Positions 8,627 through 17,411 of a stretch of DNA of 39,124 bases are shown here, piece by piece (the stretch's first letter is position 1; each line of letters begins with the position of its first letter). The position numbers were made by a program, and so were the translations under genes. The stretch comes from Desulfobacteraceae bacterium. Its GTDB lineage: Bacteria; Desulfobacterota; Desulfobacteria; Desulfobacterales; UBA5616. Where the stretch lies: contig VMSV01000044.1 of assembly GCA_013791935.1 (NCBI GenBank), positions 1-39,124 on the forward strand, in the 5' to 3' direction. Under the pieces are notes generated by a model. That model did no database searches, was not told the DNA's origin, and saw only the letters and a list, made by a program, of their open reading frames with translations.

Positions 8627-10057
8627 ATGATTTTCAATTCCTTTGAATTTGCGGGCTTTTTTGCGGCTGTCTTCGGACTCTGCATCCTTTTGCCCCATAA
8701 ATGGCAGAACCGCATGCTCCTGGGCGCAAGCTACTATTTCTACGGCTCCTGGGACTGGCGGTTTCTTATCCTCATATGGATCACCACTCTTTTGGATTAT
8801 TTTTGCGGGCTCGGCATCCAGAATGCCACGGAAAAAACCACCCGACGGCGATTTCTGGCATTAAGCATCTGTACGAATTTAACCATTCTGGGGTTTTTCA
8901 AATACTACAATTTTTTTACCCAAAGTCTTTTCGATCTGTTGGGGTTCTGGGGACTGTCCTTAAATCCCTTTTTATTGCACGTGGTTCTTCCCGTGGGGAT
9001 TTCCTTCTATACGTTCAAGTCCATGAGCTATACCGTGGACATCTACAGGAACCAATTCCAAGCCACCCGGAATCTGGAAGACTACGCGCTTTTTGTGGGA
9101 TTTTTCCCCCAGCTTTTGGCCGGGCCCATTGAAAGGGCCAAGGATTTGCTCACCCAGATCAGCAGACCCAGGACCCTGAGCCTTGATCAGGTGTATGAAG
9201 GGGGTTTTCTGATTTTCTGGGGCCTGTTCCAGAAAGTCTTCATTGCGGACAATCTCGCCCGAATCGTGGACCCGGTGTTTTCGGGTAAACCTCCGTATCC
9301 GGACGGAATGAGTGTCGTCATCGCCGCCTATGCCTTCACCTTTCAGATTTACTGCGACTTTGCCGGATATTCCAACATGGCCAAGGGCATCGGCCGATGC
9401 CTGGGCTTTGACATCATGACCAATTTCAACCTTCCGTATTTTTCCGAAAACCCCAGGGAGTTCTGGCGGCGCTGGCATATCAGCCTGTCCCAGTGGCTCA
9501 GGGATTATCTGTATGTATCCATGGGGGGAAACCGAAAGGGGGTCGTCAAGCTCTACCGGAATCTGTTCCTCACCATGGTGCTGGGCGGGTTGTGGCACGG
9601 GGCCGCCTGGACCTTTGTCATCTGGGGAGCCTACCACGGTTTGCTTCTGGTGATCCATCGACTGATCGAACCTTTTTTAAAGGCGAAAATCGTTTTTAAC
9701 CGACTTTTTTCGGAAAAAGCCTGGTGGCTGATCCGGGTGGTTTTCTGTTTTCACCTGGTCTGTTTCGGATGGGTGATCTTCCGGGCCGAGTCCATGGCTC
9801 AGGTTTTTGCCATGGCCAAAATTGTTGCGACCCAGCCTTTCACCTTCAACAGCGAAACCCTGATGGCCGGAAAAAGGCTTCTCTTCGGGCTCTGGCCCCT
9901 GGTTCTGGTTCAGATTTACCAATACCGGAAAAATGACCTCATGGCCGTTTATCAATCTTCCGCGCTTGTGCGGTCGGTTTTTTATTTGATCTGCATTTAT
10001 CTCATGGTGGTTTGCGGGGCGGAAAGTGGGAAGGATTTCATCTATTTTCAATTTTAA
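8627..10057 (+). CDS. MBOAT-family O-acyltransferase (AlgI-like)
   Basis: A 476-residue polytopic inner-membrane protein of the membrane-bound O-acyltransferase family, AlgI/DltB branch. These enzymes pass acyl groups (usually acetyl) across the membrane to an exported polysaccharide or other polymer. The ATG at 8627 is chosen because the protein then starts with the family's typical FNSFEFAGFF segment; no strong ribosome site precedes it. Family landmarks are NFFTQ, LPVGISFYTFKSMSYTVDIYR, FFPQLLAGPIERAK, FAGYSNMAKGIGR, FWRRWHISLSQWLRDYLY and GGLWHGAAWTFVIWG with the conserved histidine at 324. It overlaps the next gene, an SGNH protein, by 32 bases. That pairing is the usual one for O-acetylation. 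No polymer synthase is nearby. Confidence 0.92.
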   Translation: MIFNSFEFAGFFAAVFGLCILLPHKWQNRMLLGASYYFYGSWDWRFLILIWITTLLDYFCGLGIQNATEKTTRRRFLALSICTNLTILGFFKYYNFFTQSLFDLLGFWGLSLNPFLLHVVLPVGISFYTFKSMSYTVDIYRNQFQATRNLEDYALFVGFFPQLLAGPIERAKDLLTQISRPRTLSLDQVYEGGFLIFWGLFQKVFIADNLARIVDPVFSGKPPYPDGMSVVIAAYAFTFQIYCDFAGYSNMAKGIGRCLGFDIMTNFNLPYFSENPREFWRRWHISLSQWLRDYLYVSMGGNRKGVVKLYRNLFLTMVLGGLWHGAAWTFVIWGAYHGLLLVIHRLIEPFLKAKIVFNRLFSEKAWWLIRVVFCFHLVCFGWVIFRAESMAQVFAMAKIVATQPFTFNSETLMAGKRLLFGLWPLVLVQIYQYRKNDLMAVYQSSALVRSVFYLICIYLMVVCGAESGKDFIYFQF

Positions 10058-11060
10058 AAAGATTCCATGGGGAATCGCGGGGGCTGGAGCGCTTTTTCTT
10101 CTGCTGGAACTCGCGGCCCGCATGCTCTGGACTCCGGCTTTCGTGGGGGAAAAAACCTATAGCCGCTTTGAGCCCAACTACCGCTATGGGTATTCGGAGC
10201 AGATGCCTCTTTTTGAAAGCATCGGAAACCAGTTGGTTTGTATGCAGACCCAATACACCCAGTTTCACCGGCAAACCCTGTCCAAAACCAAAGCAAAAAA
10301 CGAGATCCGGATTTTCACCCTGGGCGGATCGGTTTCCAGGGGATCTTTGGAAACCAGCTATTCAGGCCGTCTTGAAAAAATGCTCAGGCTTGCTGCCCCC
10401 CAATACGAATGGCATATCATCAACCTCTCCTGCGGCGGCTACGGGACCTCCCGAATGAGGGTTCTGATGAAAAAAACCCTGGCGTATGAACCGGACCTCT
10501 TTATCCTTCACCCCCACGGATCCAATGAATATGAAGACGAGCGGGATTTCAACTACCAGGAGAAGCTCCATGCAGGGATGAACCGCCTGTTTTTCTCTTC
10601 CCACTTTCTGGTGCTTTCCAAAAAAAAATATGACGAGCTGAACTCCAACGCTCTGCCCCAGTCCGACGCGGAGAGTGAGCTCAAGGCCAGTGCGGTTCCC
10701 GAGAATGTGGCCCGGTGGAATGCCACCATGGACAAAAACCTTCAGGCCATGATGGACGTGGCAAAATCAAGGCACGCCGGGGTGGTTCTGGTGGGCAGGG
10801 CGGATAGGAATGACGGGGCCGAATACTACGCAAACAAGGAGACCCTGGAGATCAACCGGATCATCAAGGAGCATTCCAAGACCTTTTCCCCTTGTTTTTA
10901 TCTGGACATGGCGGGCCTCATGGCTTCAACCTATCCGGATATGGAAAGCAAGGAATTCCTCTTTGAGGACACCACCCACTGGAGGGAAATCGGGCATAAA
11001 ATGGCGGCGGAACACCTGCTTGGGCCTGTCCTTGCCATGGTGAAAGCCTCAAGACCTTAA
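10026..11060 (+). CDS. membrane-anchored SGNH-fold hydrolase/acyltransferase, partner of the MBOAT protein
   Basis: A 344-residue protein starting at a GTG inside the end of the MBOAT gene, suggesting translational coupling. A single N-terminal membrane segment (about 13-33) leaves the rest periplasmic. SGNH blocks are visible: LGGSVSRG with nucleophile Ser102, a block-II glycine in GGYGTSR, GSNE (165-168) and the catalytic dyad motif DTTH (Asp315, His318). In AlgI/AlgJ-type systems the SGNH protein finishes or assists acetyl transfer to the polymer. I infer the same role here; an esterase role is the alternative. Its stop codon overlaps the end of the convergent meaB gene by 12 bases. Confidence 0.8.
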   Translation: MGRISSIFNFKKIPWGIAGAGALFLLLELAARMLWTPAFVGEKTYSRFEPNYRYGYSEQMPLFESIGNQLVCMQTQYTQFHRQTLSKTKAKNEIRIFTLGGSVSRGSLETSYSGRLEKMLRLAAPQYEWHIINLSCGGYGTSRMRVLMKKTLAYEPDLFILHPHGSNEYEDERDFNYQEKLHAGMNRLFFSSHFLVLSKKKYDELNSNALPQSDAESELKASAVPENVARWNATMDKNLQAMMDVAKSRHAGVVLVGRADRNDGAEYYANKETLEINRIIKEHSKTFSPCFYLDMAGLMASTYPDMESKEFLFEDTTHWREIGHKMAAEHLLGPVLAMVKASRP

Positions 11061-12050
11061 AGAGGCTTGTATGTTGTCCAGGTATTTCCGGGTGATCTCC
11101 CGGCTTGCCCTGTGGGGGTCTGTCTCTTTTTTCATGATCCGAATGGCAATCCTTTCCATTTCCCCGCTTTCCGCCAAATCGTTGAGGACAGGGTCCAGGA
11201 GGATATGATGAAGGGCTTCCCGGAGTTCCATTTTGGCCTTGCGCTGCATCCGTTCATCCATAAGCTTTGTGTTCAGAAGCATTTGAAAATGCTGCTCTGC
11301 GGCCCCGGCCAGGTTTTCAACCCCCCGGGCAAAAGCTTCCTCATCCCCGGCGTTCCCGATTTTGATAATGGGAGGGCGCCAATGGCCAGGGAATTCTGAA
11401 ACCATGTTGAGCATGGACGTCAGTTCATTTTCCAGCCTTCCGGCCCCTTCGCGGTCCGCTTTGTTGATGACAAAGATATCGGCAATTTCCATGACTCCGG
11501 CCTTTATGGCCTGGATTTCATCCCCCATGCCGGGGGTGAGCACCAGGATGACCGTATGGGAATGGTTGATGATATCCACTTCCTGCTGGCCTGCACCCAC
11601 GGTTTCCACCAGAATGAGGTCTTTGCCCATGGCATCCATGACATGAACGGCATCCCCCACCGCAGCGGAAAGCCCGCCCAATGCACCTCGTGTGGCCAGA
11701 CTCCGGACAAACACATCCGGGTCCTCCCCGTGGCTTTTCATCCGGACCCGGTCCCCCAAAATCGCGCCTCCGGTAAACGGCGAGGTGGGGTCCACGGCCA
11801 GGACCCCCACCGTTTTGGACTGTTTTCGGGAAACGGAAATCATCCGATCCACAAGCGTGCTTTTGCCCGCACCCGGGGCCCCGGTGAGTCCGACAATGCG
11901 GGCTCTTCCCGTGTGGGGGAAAAGCGCCATGACCGAAGCTTTGGCGCCGGGCAGTTTGTCTTCCAGATTCCTGATCAGGCGGGAGGCGGCTCGAACCTCT
12001 CCGGCCAGGATTTTTAGTATAACATCCGTTGCATCCAATGGATTGACCAT
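11049..12050 (-). CDS. meaB: MeaB/ArgK-type GTPase, chaperone of B12-dependent mutase
   Basis: A 333-residue G3E-family P-loop GTPase. MeaB loads adenosylcobalamin onto acyl-CoA mutases and protects or repairs them. The sequence shows the Walker A motif GAPGAGKS (57-64), the diagnostic MeaB stretch VDPTSPFTGGAILGDRVRM, the switch region ETVGAGQQEVDI and the guanine-specificity motif NKAD. It is the last gene of the leftward mutase island, 18 bases after the B12-binding subunit, so it is dedicated to that mutase. Length and motif order are normal for the family. Confidence 0.93.
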   Translation of the reverse strand: MVNPLDATDVILKILAGEVRAASRLIRNLEDKLPGAKASVMALFPHTGRARIVGLTGAPGAGKSTLVDRMISVSRKQSKTVGVLAVDPTSPFTGGAILGDRVRMKSHGEDPDVFVRSLATRGALGGLSAAVGDAVHVMDAMGKDLILVETVGAGQQEVDIINHSHTVILVLTPGMGDEIQAIKAGVMEIADIFVINKADREGAGRLENELTSMLNMVSEFPGHWRPPIIKIGNAGDEEAFARGVENLAGAAEQHFQMLLNTKLMDERMQRKAKMELREALHHILLDPVLNDLAESGEMERIAIRIMKKETDPHRASREITRKYLDNIQASLRS

Positions 12051-12068
12051 GCTGTATGGTTTTTCATT

Positions 12069-12461
12069 TCAGTTCGGGAAAGCATCATTCAGGTAGGTGA
12101 CCACGTCCGAAACGCTGGTCCCGGGAAGAAAAATTTTTGCCACCCCCTGATTTTTCAAAGCAGTGATGTCATCCCGGTTGATGATGCCGCCCCCGAAGAC
12201 CATAATATCCTTGGCCCCCTTTTCGTCAAGCAGGCGGACCACCTTGGGGAAAATGGTCATGTGGGCTCCGGACAGACTGCTGATACCGATGGCGTCCACA
12301 TCCTCCTGAATGGCGATGGAAACCACCGACTCCGCGGTCTGGCGAATCCCGGTATAAATCACTTCCATGCCCGCATCCCGGAGACCGACAGCAATGACTT
12401 TGGCCCCCCGGTCGTGCCCGTCCAACCCAACTTTGGCAATGAGTATGCGTTTTTTTCTCAT
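12069..12461 (-). CDS. B12-binding subunit of an acyl-CoA mutase
   Basis: A 130-residue stand-alone cobalamin-binding domain, equivalent to the C-terminal domain of methylmalonyl-CoA mutase. The lower-ligand motif is [12 protein letters not shown] (Asp14-x-His16-x-x-Gly19). It is followed by the GISSLSGAH loop and FGGGII and PGTSV segments that hold the nucleotide tail of B12. The start follows AAAGGGGT. It must work with the large subunit encoded at 15605, from which it is separated by the acyl-CoA ligase and MmgE/PrpD genes. That split two-subunit form is typical of isobutyryl-CoA-type and archaeal mutases rather than of the fused bacterial methylmalonyl-CoA mutase. Confidence 0.92.
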   Translation of the reverse strand: MRKKRILIAKVGLDGHDRGAKVIAVGLRDAGMEVIYTGIRQTAESVVSIAIQEDVDAIGISSLSGAHMTIFPKVVRLLDEKGAKDIMVFGGGIINRDDITALKNQGVAKIFLPGTSVSDVVTYLNDAFPN

Positions 12462-12487
12462 GTCTCTTACCCCTTTATTTTCAACAG

Positions 12488-14092
12488 CTATCTAGTTATT
12501 TTTTCCCGGTCCCAGGTTGTTGCCGTCACTCCCCGCTTCACCAGTTTATACTTCTCCGTGCGGAAGGTGGGGGTTTTGGGCAGTTCTTCCAGAAACTCCA
12601 CATACCGGGGCACCATGAACCGGGCCATGTTTTTCTGGCAATATTCAATCAGTTGTTCCGGAGAAAGGGCCTGCCCGGGTTTCAGCACCACGGCGGCCAT
12701 GATGTCTTCCTCGGACAGTTCCGAAGGCACGCCGAAAACCGAGCTCTCCATCACCGCCGGATGCCGGTCGATGACCATCTCCACTTCCTGGGCCGATACG
12801 TTTTCCCCCCGCCTTCGAATCGCGTCCTTTTTCCGGCCCTTGAAGAAGAAGAACCCGTCCTCATCCACCATGGCCAGGTCCCCGGACCGGAACCACCCGT
12901 CCTTCATCTTCTCATCCGTGGCATCGGGTTCCTTGTAGTATTCCACCCAAATTTCCGTGGGGTCCGTGGGACGGATGATCATTTCTCCCACGTTTCCCGC
13001 CGGAAGATCGTTGTCGTCGTCATCCACCACTTTGGCTTCATTGTAGTAAGGCGGTCTTCCCATGGATCCGATCTTCCGGTCTCCGGGCCGGTTGTTGATG
13101 GACCCGCCTTCGGTGGTGCCGTAGGATTCCACGATTTCCAAGTTGAACCGCCTTTCAAAATCAGGAATGAGGTCCGCCGGCGCTCCGGCCCCACGGGCAA
13201 ACCGCACATGATGGTTTTTTCCGTCCTGGTTCGTGGGGGGCGCTTTGTAAAGAATGGCGATCATGGCCCCGATGTAGTTAAAGGTCGTTGCCTTGTGCTT
13301 CCGGATATCCTCCCAGAACTGGCTGGCGGAAAACCGCACGCCCAGGGCCATTTTTCCGTTGATGAACAGGGCGGGCAACGTGGTGAGGTTCTGGGCATTG
13401 CCGTGGTACATGGGCAGGGCCGTGTAAAAAATATCCTCGGGCGTGTACCCGAACACCCTCAAGGCTCTCAGGGCTCTAAGCATCACATATTCATGGGACC
13501 GCAGCACGCCTTTGGATCGGCCCGTGGTCCCCGAGGTGTACATGATCTGAAACGGATCCTCCGGGGCAATGGCCGGGGAGGTGAAGGTGTCCGGACCCAT
13601 GAAAAAATCCTTTAAATCCCTGGTTCCGTCAGGCACCGGGGCGTTGCCGTCGGACTTGACCACATAAAAATCCAGATCCCGGCCGGCCAGGGCCTCTTTC
13701 AGCTGGGGCATAAGATCCTGCTGGACAATGGCCCCCCGGGTGTCCGAATGGGTGAGGATATAGGAGAGAATTTCCCCCTTCCATTCGATGTTAAAGGGCA
13801 CCATCACGGCCCCGATCTTGGAGATGGCAAACCACACAAACAAGTATTCCGGGCAGTTGGCCAGCAGGACCCCGATCTTATCTCCCTTTTTAATGCCCAG
13901 GGCCGTCAGGGCATGGGCCGCCTGGTTGGCCTTTGATTCGAATTCATCAAAGGTAATGGCCTGGTCCTTGAACAGGAGAAAGGTTTTGCCCTTGTTCCGT
14001 TTCGCCTTTTCTGCCAACAGATTCCCCAGGGTCCATTGGTCACGGGGCAGGCTGATGAGGTCCGCTCCCCAATCTTTTTCATTTTCCAGCAT
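12488..14092 (-). CDS. AMP-forming acyl-CoA ligase, CaiC-like
   Basis: A 534-residue member of the adenylate-forming (ANL) superfamily. It activates a carboxylic acid with ATP and joins it to CoA. I place the start at the ATG at 14092, after a GGAGG site eight bases upstream. The P-loop [12 protein letters not shown] begins near residue 184. A5-type YGTTEGG, A7 [21 protein letters not shown] and A8 [13 protein letters not shown] follow. The usual final-loop PRTxTGK is replaced by [11 protein letters not shown], which still offers a lysine. The overall pattern resembles crotonobetaine/carnitine-CoA ligases, but the substrate is unknown. Its place between the mutase subunits suggests it makes the CoA ester that enters the mutase pathway. 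Confidence 0.88.
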   Translation of the reverse strand: MLENEKDWGADLISLPRDQWTLGNLLAEKAKRNKGKTFLLFKDQAITFDEFESKANQAAHALTALGIKKGDKIGVLLANCPEYLFVWFAISKIGAVMVPFNIEWKGEILSYILTHSDTRGAIVQQDLMPQLKEALAGRDLDFYVVKSDGNAPVPDGTRDLKDFFMGPDTFTSPAIAPEDPFQIMYTSGTTGRSKGVLRSHEYVMLRALRALRVFGYTPEDIFYTALPMYHGNAQNLTTLPALFINGKMALGVRFSASQFWEDIRKHKATTFNYIGAMIAILYKAPPTNQDGKNHHVRFARGAGAPADLIPDFERRFNLEIVESYGTTEGGSINNRPGDRKIGSMGRPPYYNEAKVVDDDDNDLPAGNVGEMIIRPTDPTEIWVEYYKEPDATDEKMKDGWFRSGDLAMVDEDGFFFFKGRKKDAIRRRGENVSAQEVEMVIDRHPAVMESSVFGVPSELSEEDIMAAVVLKPGQALSPEQLIEYCQKNMARFMVPRYVEFLEELPKTPTFRTEKYKLVKRGVTATTWDREKITR

Positions 14093-14133
14093 TCGCAATT
14101 CCTCCGCACATATATTTTGGTTGGGCCATTGCC

Positions 14134-14200
14134 GGGCAGACACATAGGTCTGCCCCTACGCCTACACCCAAATCCTATGGGCGGACCTATGTGTCCGCCC
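14134..14200. repeat. inverted REP doublet between the MmgE/PrpD and ligase genes
   Basis: Two copies of the window's REP element point in opposite directions: 14134-14160 in reverse orientation (GGGCAGAC stem, GTCTGCCC, then CCTACG) and 14179-14200 forward with a degenerate GTAG foot. Each folds into an 8-bp stem with a 5-6 base loop. They fill the 130-base gap inside the operon and may act as an mRNA-stabilising or attenuating structure between the prpD-like gene and the ligase gene. Confidence 0.8.
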
Positions 14201-14222
14201 TTGATGTTCGGTTCCGATATAT

Positions 14223-15578
14223 TTACCTGTTAGATGTTTCCTTCACAATCGTATTAAAAAAAGGAACCAAGTTCTTCTGATATTCCAGGTTCTGTAAGAA
14301 ATCATATATAAAACCAATCTTGTCCGAGGGCAAAATGCCGGACAAGGATTTTTTAAACTTCTTTCCCACAACTTCTGTGGAAAGCGGATTTTCCGGCTCT
14401 CCCAAGGGGAACCGCAACTGCCGGTGTATGGTACGACCGTCCTTTAATTTTATGTTTACGATTGCACCCCTTTCAGCCGGGAAGTTAACGTCCAAGGCCG
14501 GGTCCACCACAACCCTGGTTTTTGTGCACAGCGCCTTTATGGTTTTATCGGCCAGGAGGGCTTCGGTGATCTGCTCATCCGATACTTCCCCTTCCTTTAA
14601 GGCCACTGCCACGAGAAACGGGGTGTTGAACCGGGCATCCGTATGATTTCCGGCATTTTCCCGTTCCATGGCATGGGCCGCCGAGGTGATGCCGACGAAA
14701 ATTTCCGCGACGTTTTCCGGTTTGACGGCGTCCGTTGCCCGCATGTCCAGGACCGCATCAATGGCCGGATGGATGTGGCGGCACCCCCCGTGGAGTTTCA
14801 AATAACTCTCCCCCACGAGGAATCGTGACCCCAAATCGTTAAGGTCGAGGGTTTGGGCGTTCCCGTATGCTTTTAAAAACCCCTCTTCCAGGGCCCGGGC
14901 CGGACCGGGCATTCCCTTTTTGGCCAGCAGGGCCGCTTCAAACCCGCCTTTCACGGCCCTGGCGATCTGGTAGCATTTGGCAGGATAGGCATCAAAGGCA
15001 CACACCAGACCACCCGATGACAAACAGGCCAGGGACAGGGCCGAAGAGAGTTCATGGGCATCCAGGCCCATGAGTTTGCCAACCGCCGTGGCCGCCCCCG
15101 GGGGCGCTAAAATGGCCGATGAATGAAATCCCCGCTGCAATACATAGGGATAGATGGCGTAACCGATACGCAGGTGAACCTCATAGGCCAGGATGATGGC
15201 GGCAATCAATGCCTCACCGGATGCCCCGGTGATCTGGGCCGCAGCCAGAGCCGGCGGAATAATTCCCGACGAGGGATGGGCCCCGGCATACCGGCTGCCG
15301 TCTTCCATGCCCGAGGATGTGGCAATATAGCTGTTGCAGGCTGCGGCATCGGCCGCCGGCAGAAGTTTCCCGGAAAACAGGACCATGGCTTCGGGCGAAG
15401 AGGGAATGCAGGGGGCGTTGAGAACAAAATTTTCCACCCCGGACCCCATGCCCATGGCCAGGGCCGCCAGAAAGTCCATAATCCGGATTTTGGCTTTTTC
15501 CTTCACATCGGATGGAATCTTTTCAGCCGTTGTTTCATTAACAAACAAAGCCAGGTGTTCAATCAAGGTCCGGGTCAC
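14223..15578 (-). CDS. MmgE/PrpD-family protein
   Basis: A 451-residue member of the MmgE/PrpD family, which includes 2-methylcitrate dehydratase, cis-aconitate decarboxylase and iminodisuccinate epimerase. A GTG at 15578, preceded six bases earlier by GGGAGG, is a better start than the TTG at 15608. Family features are the helical N-terminal repeat domain (AKIRIMDFLAALAMG, NSYIATSSGMEDGSRYAGAHPSSGIIPPALA), the GFHSSAILAPPGAA segment and LKLHGGCRHIHPAID. The gene starts 26 bases after the mutase large-subunit stop, so the two are co-translated. This suggests dehydration, decarboxylation or isomerisation of a branched di- or tricarboxylic acid made or used by the mutase; the exact reaction cannot be read from sequence. 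Confidence 0.85.
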   Translation of the reverse strand: MTRTLIEHLALFVNETTAEKIPSDVKEKAKIRIMDFLAALAMGMGSGVENFVLNAPCIPSSPEAMVLFSGKLLPAADAAACNSYIATSSGMEDGSRYAGAHPSSGIIPPALAAAQITGASGEALIAAIILAYEVHLRIGYAIYPYVLQRGFHSSAILAPPGAATAVGKLMGLDAHELSSALSLACLSSGGLVCAFDAYPAKCYQIARAVKGGFEAALLAKKGMPGPARALEEGFLKAYGNAQTLDLNDLGSRFLVGESYLKLHGGCRHIHPAIDAVLDMRATDAVKPENVAEIFVGITSAAHAMERENAGNHTDARFNTPFLVAVALKEGEVSDEQITEALLADKTIKALCTKTRVVVDPALDVNFPAERGAIVNIKLKDGRTIHRQLRFPLGEPENPLSTEVVGKKFKKSLSGILPSDKIGFIYDFLQNLEYQKNLVPFFNTIVKETSNR

Positions 15579-15604
15579 GGAAAGCCTCCCTTCCTTTTGT
15601 ATAA

Positions 15605-17248
15605 TCAAAGAAATGCCAGGGGTTCCTTGAATTCACCATAGAGATCCCGCAGTACATCGCAGATTTCACCGATGGTGGCATAGGCTTTAACGGCTTCAAT
15701 CATGGACGGCACAAGATTCTCGTTTTTCTGCCCGGCCCCGCGAATGGCCGCAAGGCCCCGTTGCACCGCCTGGTTGTCCCGTTCCTTTTTCAATTGGGCC
15801 AGATTGGCCAACTGCTCCTTTTCCACAGCCGGGTTGACCAGAAAACTGGGCATTTCGATTTCCTCCCCGGTTTCAAACCGGTTCACTCCCACCACCACCT
15901 GCTTGCCCGAGTCGATCTCCTTTTGAGCTTCCCAGGCCGACTGCATAAGTTCCTGCTGGTAAAAGCCTTCCTGGATGCACTGCACCGCTCCGCCCTTTTT
16001 CTCAATTTGGGCCAAGACTTCCCACACATCCTTTTCAATGGTATTGGTGAGCTGTTCAATGAAATAAGACCCGCCCAGAGGATCCGCGATGTTGGAAACT
16101 CCGGTCTCATGGGCGATGATCTGTTGGGTACGCAGGGCAATGGTTACGGCATCTTCCGCCGGCAGCGACAACGCTTCATCATGGGAGGAGGTGGCCAGGT
16201 ATTGCACCCCGCCCAGAACCGCGGCCATGGCCTGGAGGGCCACTCGGGTGACGTTGTTCAAGGGCTGCTGGGCCGTCAGGGTCACACCGGCCGTGTAGGC
16301 GCTGATGTGCATTTTCTGGGATTCCACATGGTCCGATCCGTAGCGGGTCTTAACCAGTTTGGCCCAGATCCTCCGGGCTGCCCGGAACTTGGCGATCTCC
16401 TCGAAAAAATCTTTATGGATCAGGAAGTGAAAGGTCAGGGTTGGGGCAAATTCCTCCATTTTCAGGCCTCTGGAAATGGCCTCGTCCGAATAGGCAATGG
16501 CATTGGCCAGGGCAAACCCAAGCTCATGCTTCACCTTGCCCCCGGCCTGGCGCATGTGGCTGCCGCAGGCGGTTAAGGGAAGCCAATTGGACGCATGATG
16601 GGCGCAATGCTCCAGGGCATCGATGCACAGCTTCACCGAGGGTCCGGGTGGAAAGATATGGGTGCCCCGGGCCACGAATTCCTTTAATACGTCATTTTGC
16701 AGCCTCACCTTGAAACTTGACGGCGGATACCCGCGCTTTTCCCCGAGCGCCAGAAGCCAGGCCAGGGCAATGGGACCAATGGCATTGGCCGTGGTGCGGA
16801 TAATGCCCACCTTGTCCAGGGGAATGCCGTCCAGCATGATCTCCACATCCCGCAGGGAATCAATGGCCACGCCGGTGCGCCCCACTTCGCCTTCGGCCTG
16901 GGGATGGTCCGAATCCATGCCCAGCTGGGTGGGAAGATCCAGGGCGATTCCCACCCCGGAACCCCCCTTGGCAATGAGGTATTTAAACCGCTCGTTGGAT
17001 TCCCTGGCTGTGCCGAATCCCGAATACTGGCTCATCACCCAGTGCTTTTCCCGGTACATCTCCGGGTCAATGCCACGGGTGTAGGGATACTGGCCGGGAA
17101 GCCCCAGTTCTTGAGCCGGATTAAAATCCTTTAGATCCTCGGCCGTATAAACATTGGGCAAAATATATCCGGAGAGGGTCCGATTGTTTTTTTTGTCTTC
17201 ATGGAGTGTTCCGGATGCTGATTCCTTTTGGGTGGGGTTGGTGGACAT
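15605..17248 (-). CDS. divergent B12-dependent acyl-CoA mutase, large subunit
   Basis: A 547-residue TIM-barrel subunit of the methylmalonyl-CoA mutase family; the ATG at 17248 follows AAGGAGAC. Landmarks are PGQYPYTRG, SQYSGFGTARESN, ALDLPTQLGMDSDHP, LQNDVLKEF, GSHMRQAG and NIADPLGGSYFIE. Compared with my recollection of the P. shermanii enzyme, the catalytic positions Tyr89, Arg207 and His244 are kept (Tyr75, Arg194, His231 here). Most cofactor-A contacts differ: Tyr75 to Asp61, Thr77 to Glu63, Arg82 to Lys68, Arg87 to Ser73, Ser114 to Gly100, Ser164 to Ile150, Thr195 to Arg182, Tyr243 to Ser230, Arg283 to Thr270. It should therefore rearrange a carbon skeleton, but on an unusual substrate or thioester. 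The B12 subunit is at 12069. Confidence 0.85.
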   Translation of the reverse strand: MSTNPTQKESASGTLHEDKKNNRTLSGYILPNVYTAEDLKDFNPAQELGLPGQYPYTRGIDPEMYREKHWVMSQYSGFGTARESNERFKYLIAKGGSGVGIALDLPTQLGMDSDHPQAEGEVGRTGVAIDSLRDVEIMLDGIPLDKVGIIRTTANAIGPIALAWLLALGEKRGYPPSSFKVRLQNDVLKEFVARGTHIFPPGPSVKLCIDALEHCAHHASNWLPLTACGSHMRQAGGKVKHELGFALANAIAYSDEAISRGLKMEEFAPTLTFHFLIHKDFFEEIAKFRAARRIWAKLVKTRYGSDHVESQKMHISAYTAGVTLTAQQPLNNVTRVALQAMAAVLGGVQYLATSSHDEALSLPAEDAVTIALRTQQIIAHETGVSNIADPLGGSYFIEQLTNTIEKDVWEVLAQIEKKGGAVQCIQEGFYQQELMQSAWEAQKEIDSGKQVVVGVNRFETGEEIEMPSFLVNPAVEKEQLANLAQLKKERDNQAVQRGLAAIRGAGQKNENLVPSMIEAVKAYATIGEICDVLRDLYGEFKEPLAFL

Positions 17249-17308
17249 ATCCTTGGTCTCCTTGTGGCTGTGGGAAAATTCATAGAGGTGCACCACCGTG
17301 GCATCGGA

Positions 17309-17338
17309 CCTTGCCATCTGCCGTCCGGCATGGCAAGG
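17309..17338. other. 9-bp stem-loop upstream of the mutase gene
   Basis: CCTTGCCAT (17309-17317) and ATGGCAAGG (17330-17338) pair perfectly around a 12-base loop that can itself form GCC/GGC. It lies 61 bases before the mutase start, in the 163-base gap after the M29-like gene. No T-run follows on either strand. It may be an operator or an mRNA leader structure. Confidence 0.4.
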
Positions 17339-17375
17339 CCCGTTGTGGTACCCCTGATTCCTGTTGATTCAAGAA

Positions 17376-17403
17376 CTTTGTATGCGGTGTTGCCGCATGA
17401 AAG
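17376..17403 (-). terminator. weak terminator-like hairpin after the M29-like gene
   Basis: ATGCGG/CCGCAT with a 5-base loop, extended by CTTT/AAAG across a small bulge. It begins nine bases after the M29-like stop codon when read leftward. The following TTCTTGAATC is only mildly T-rich, so termination would be partial and the mutase genes may still be read through. Confidence 0.4.
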
Positions 17404-17411
17404 ATCGGGGC

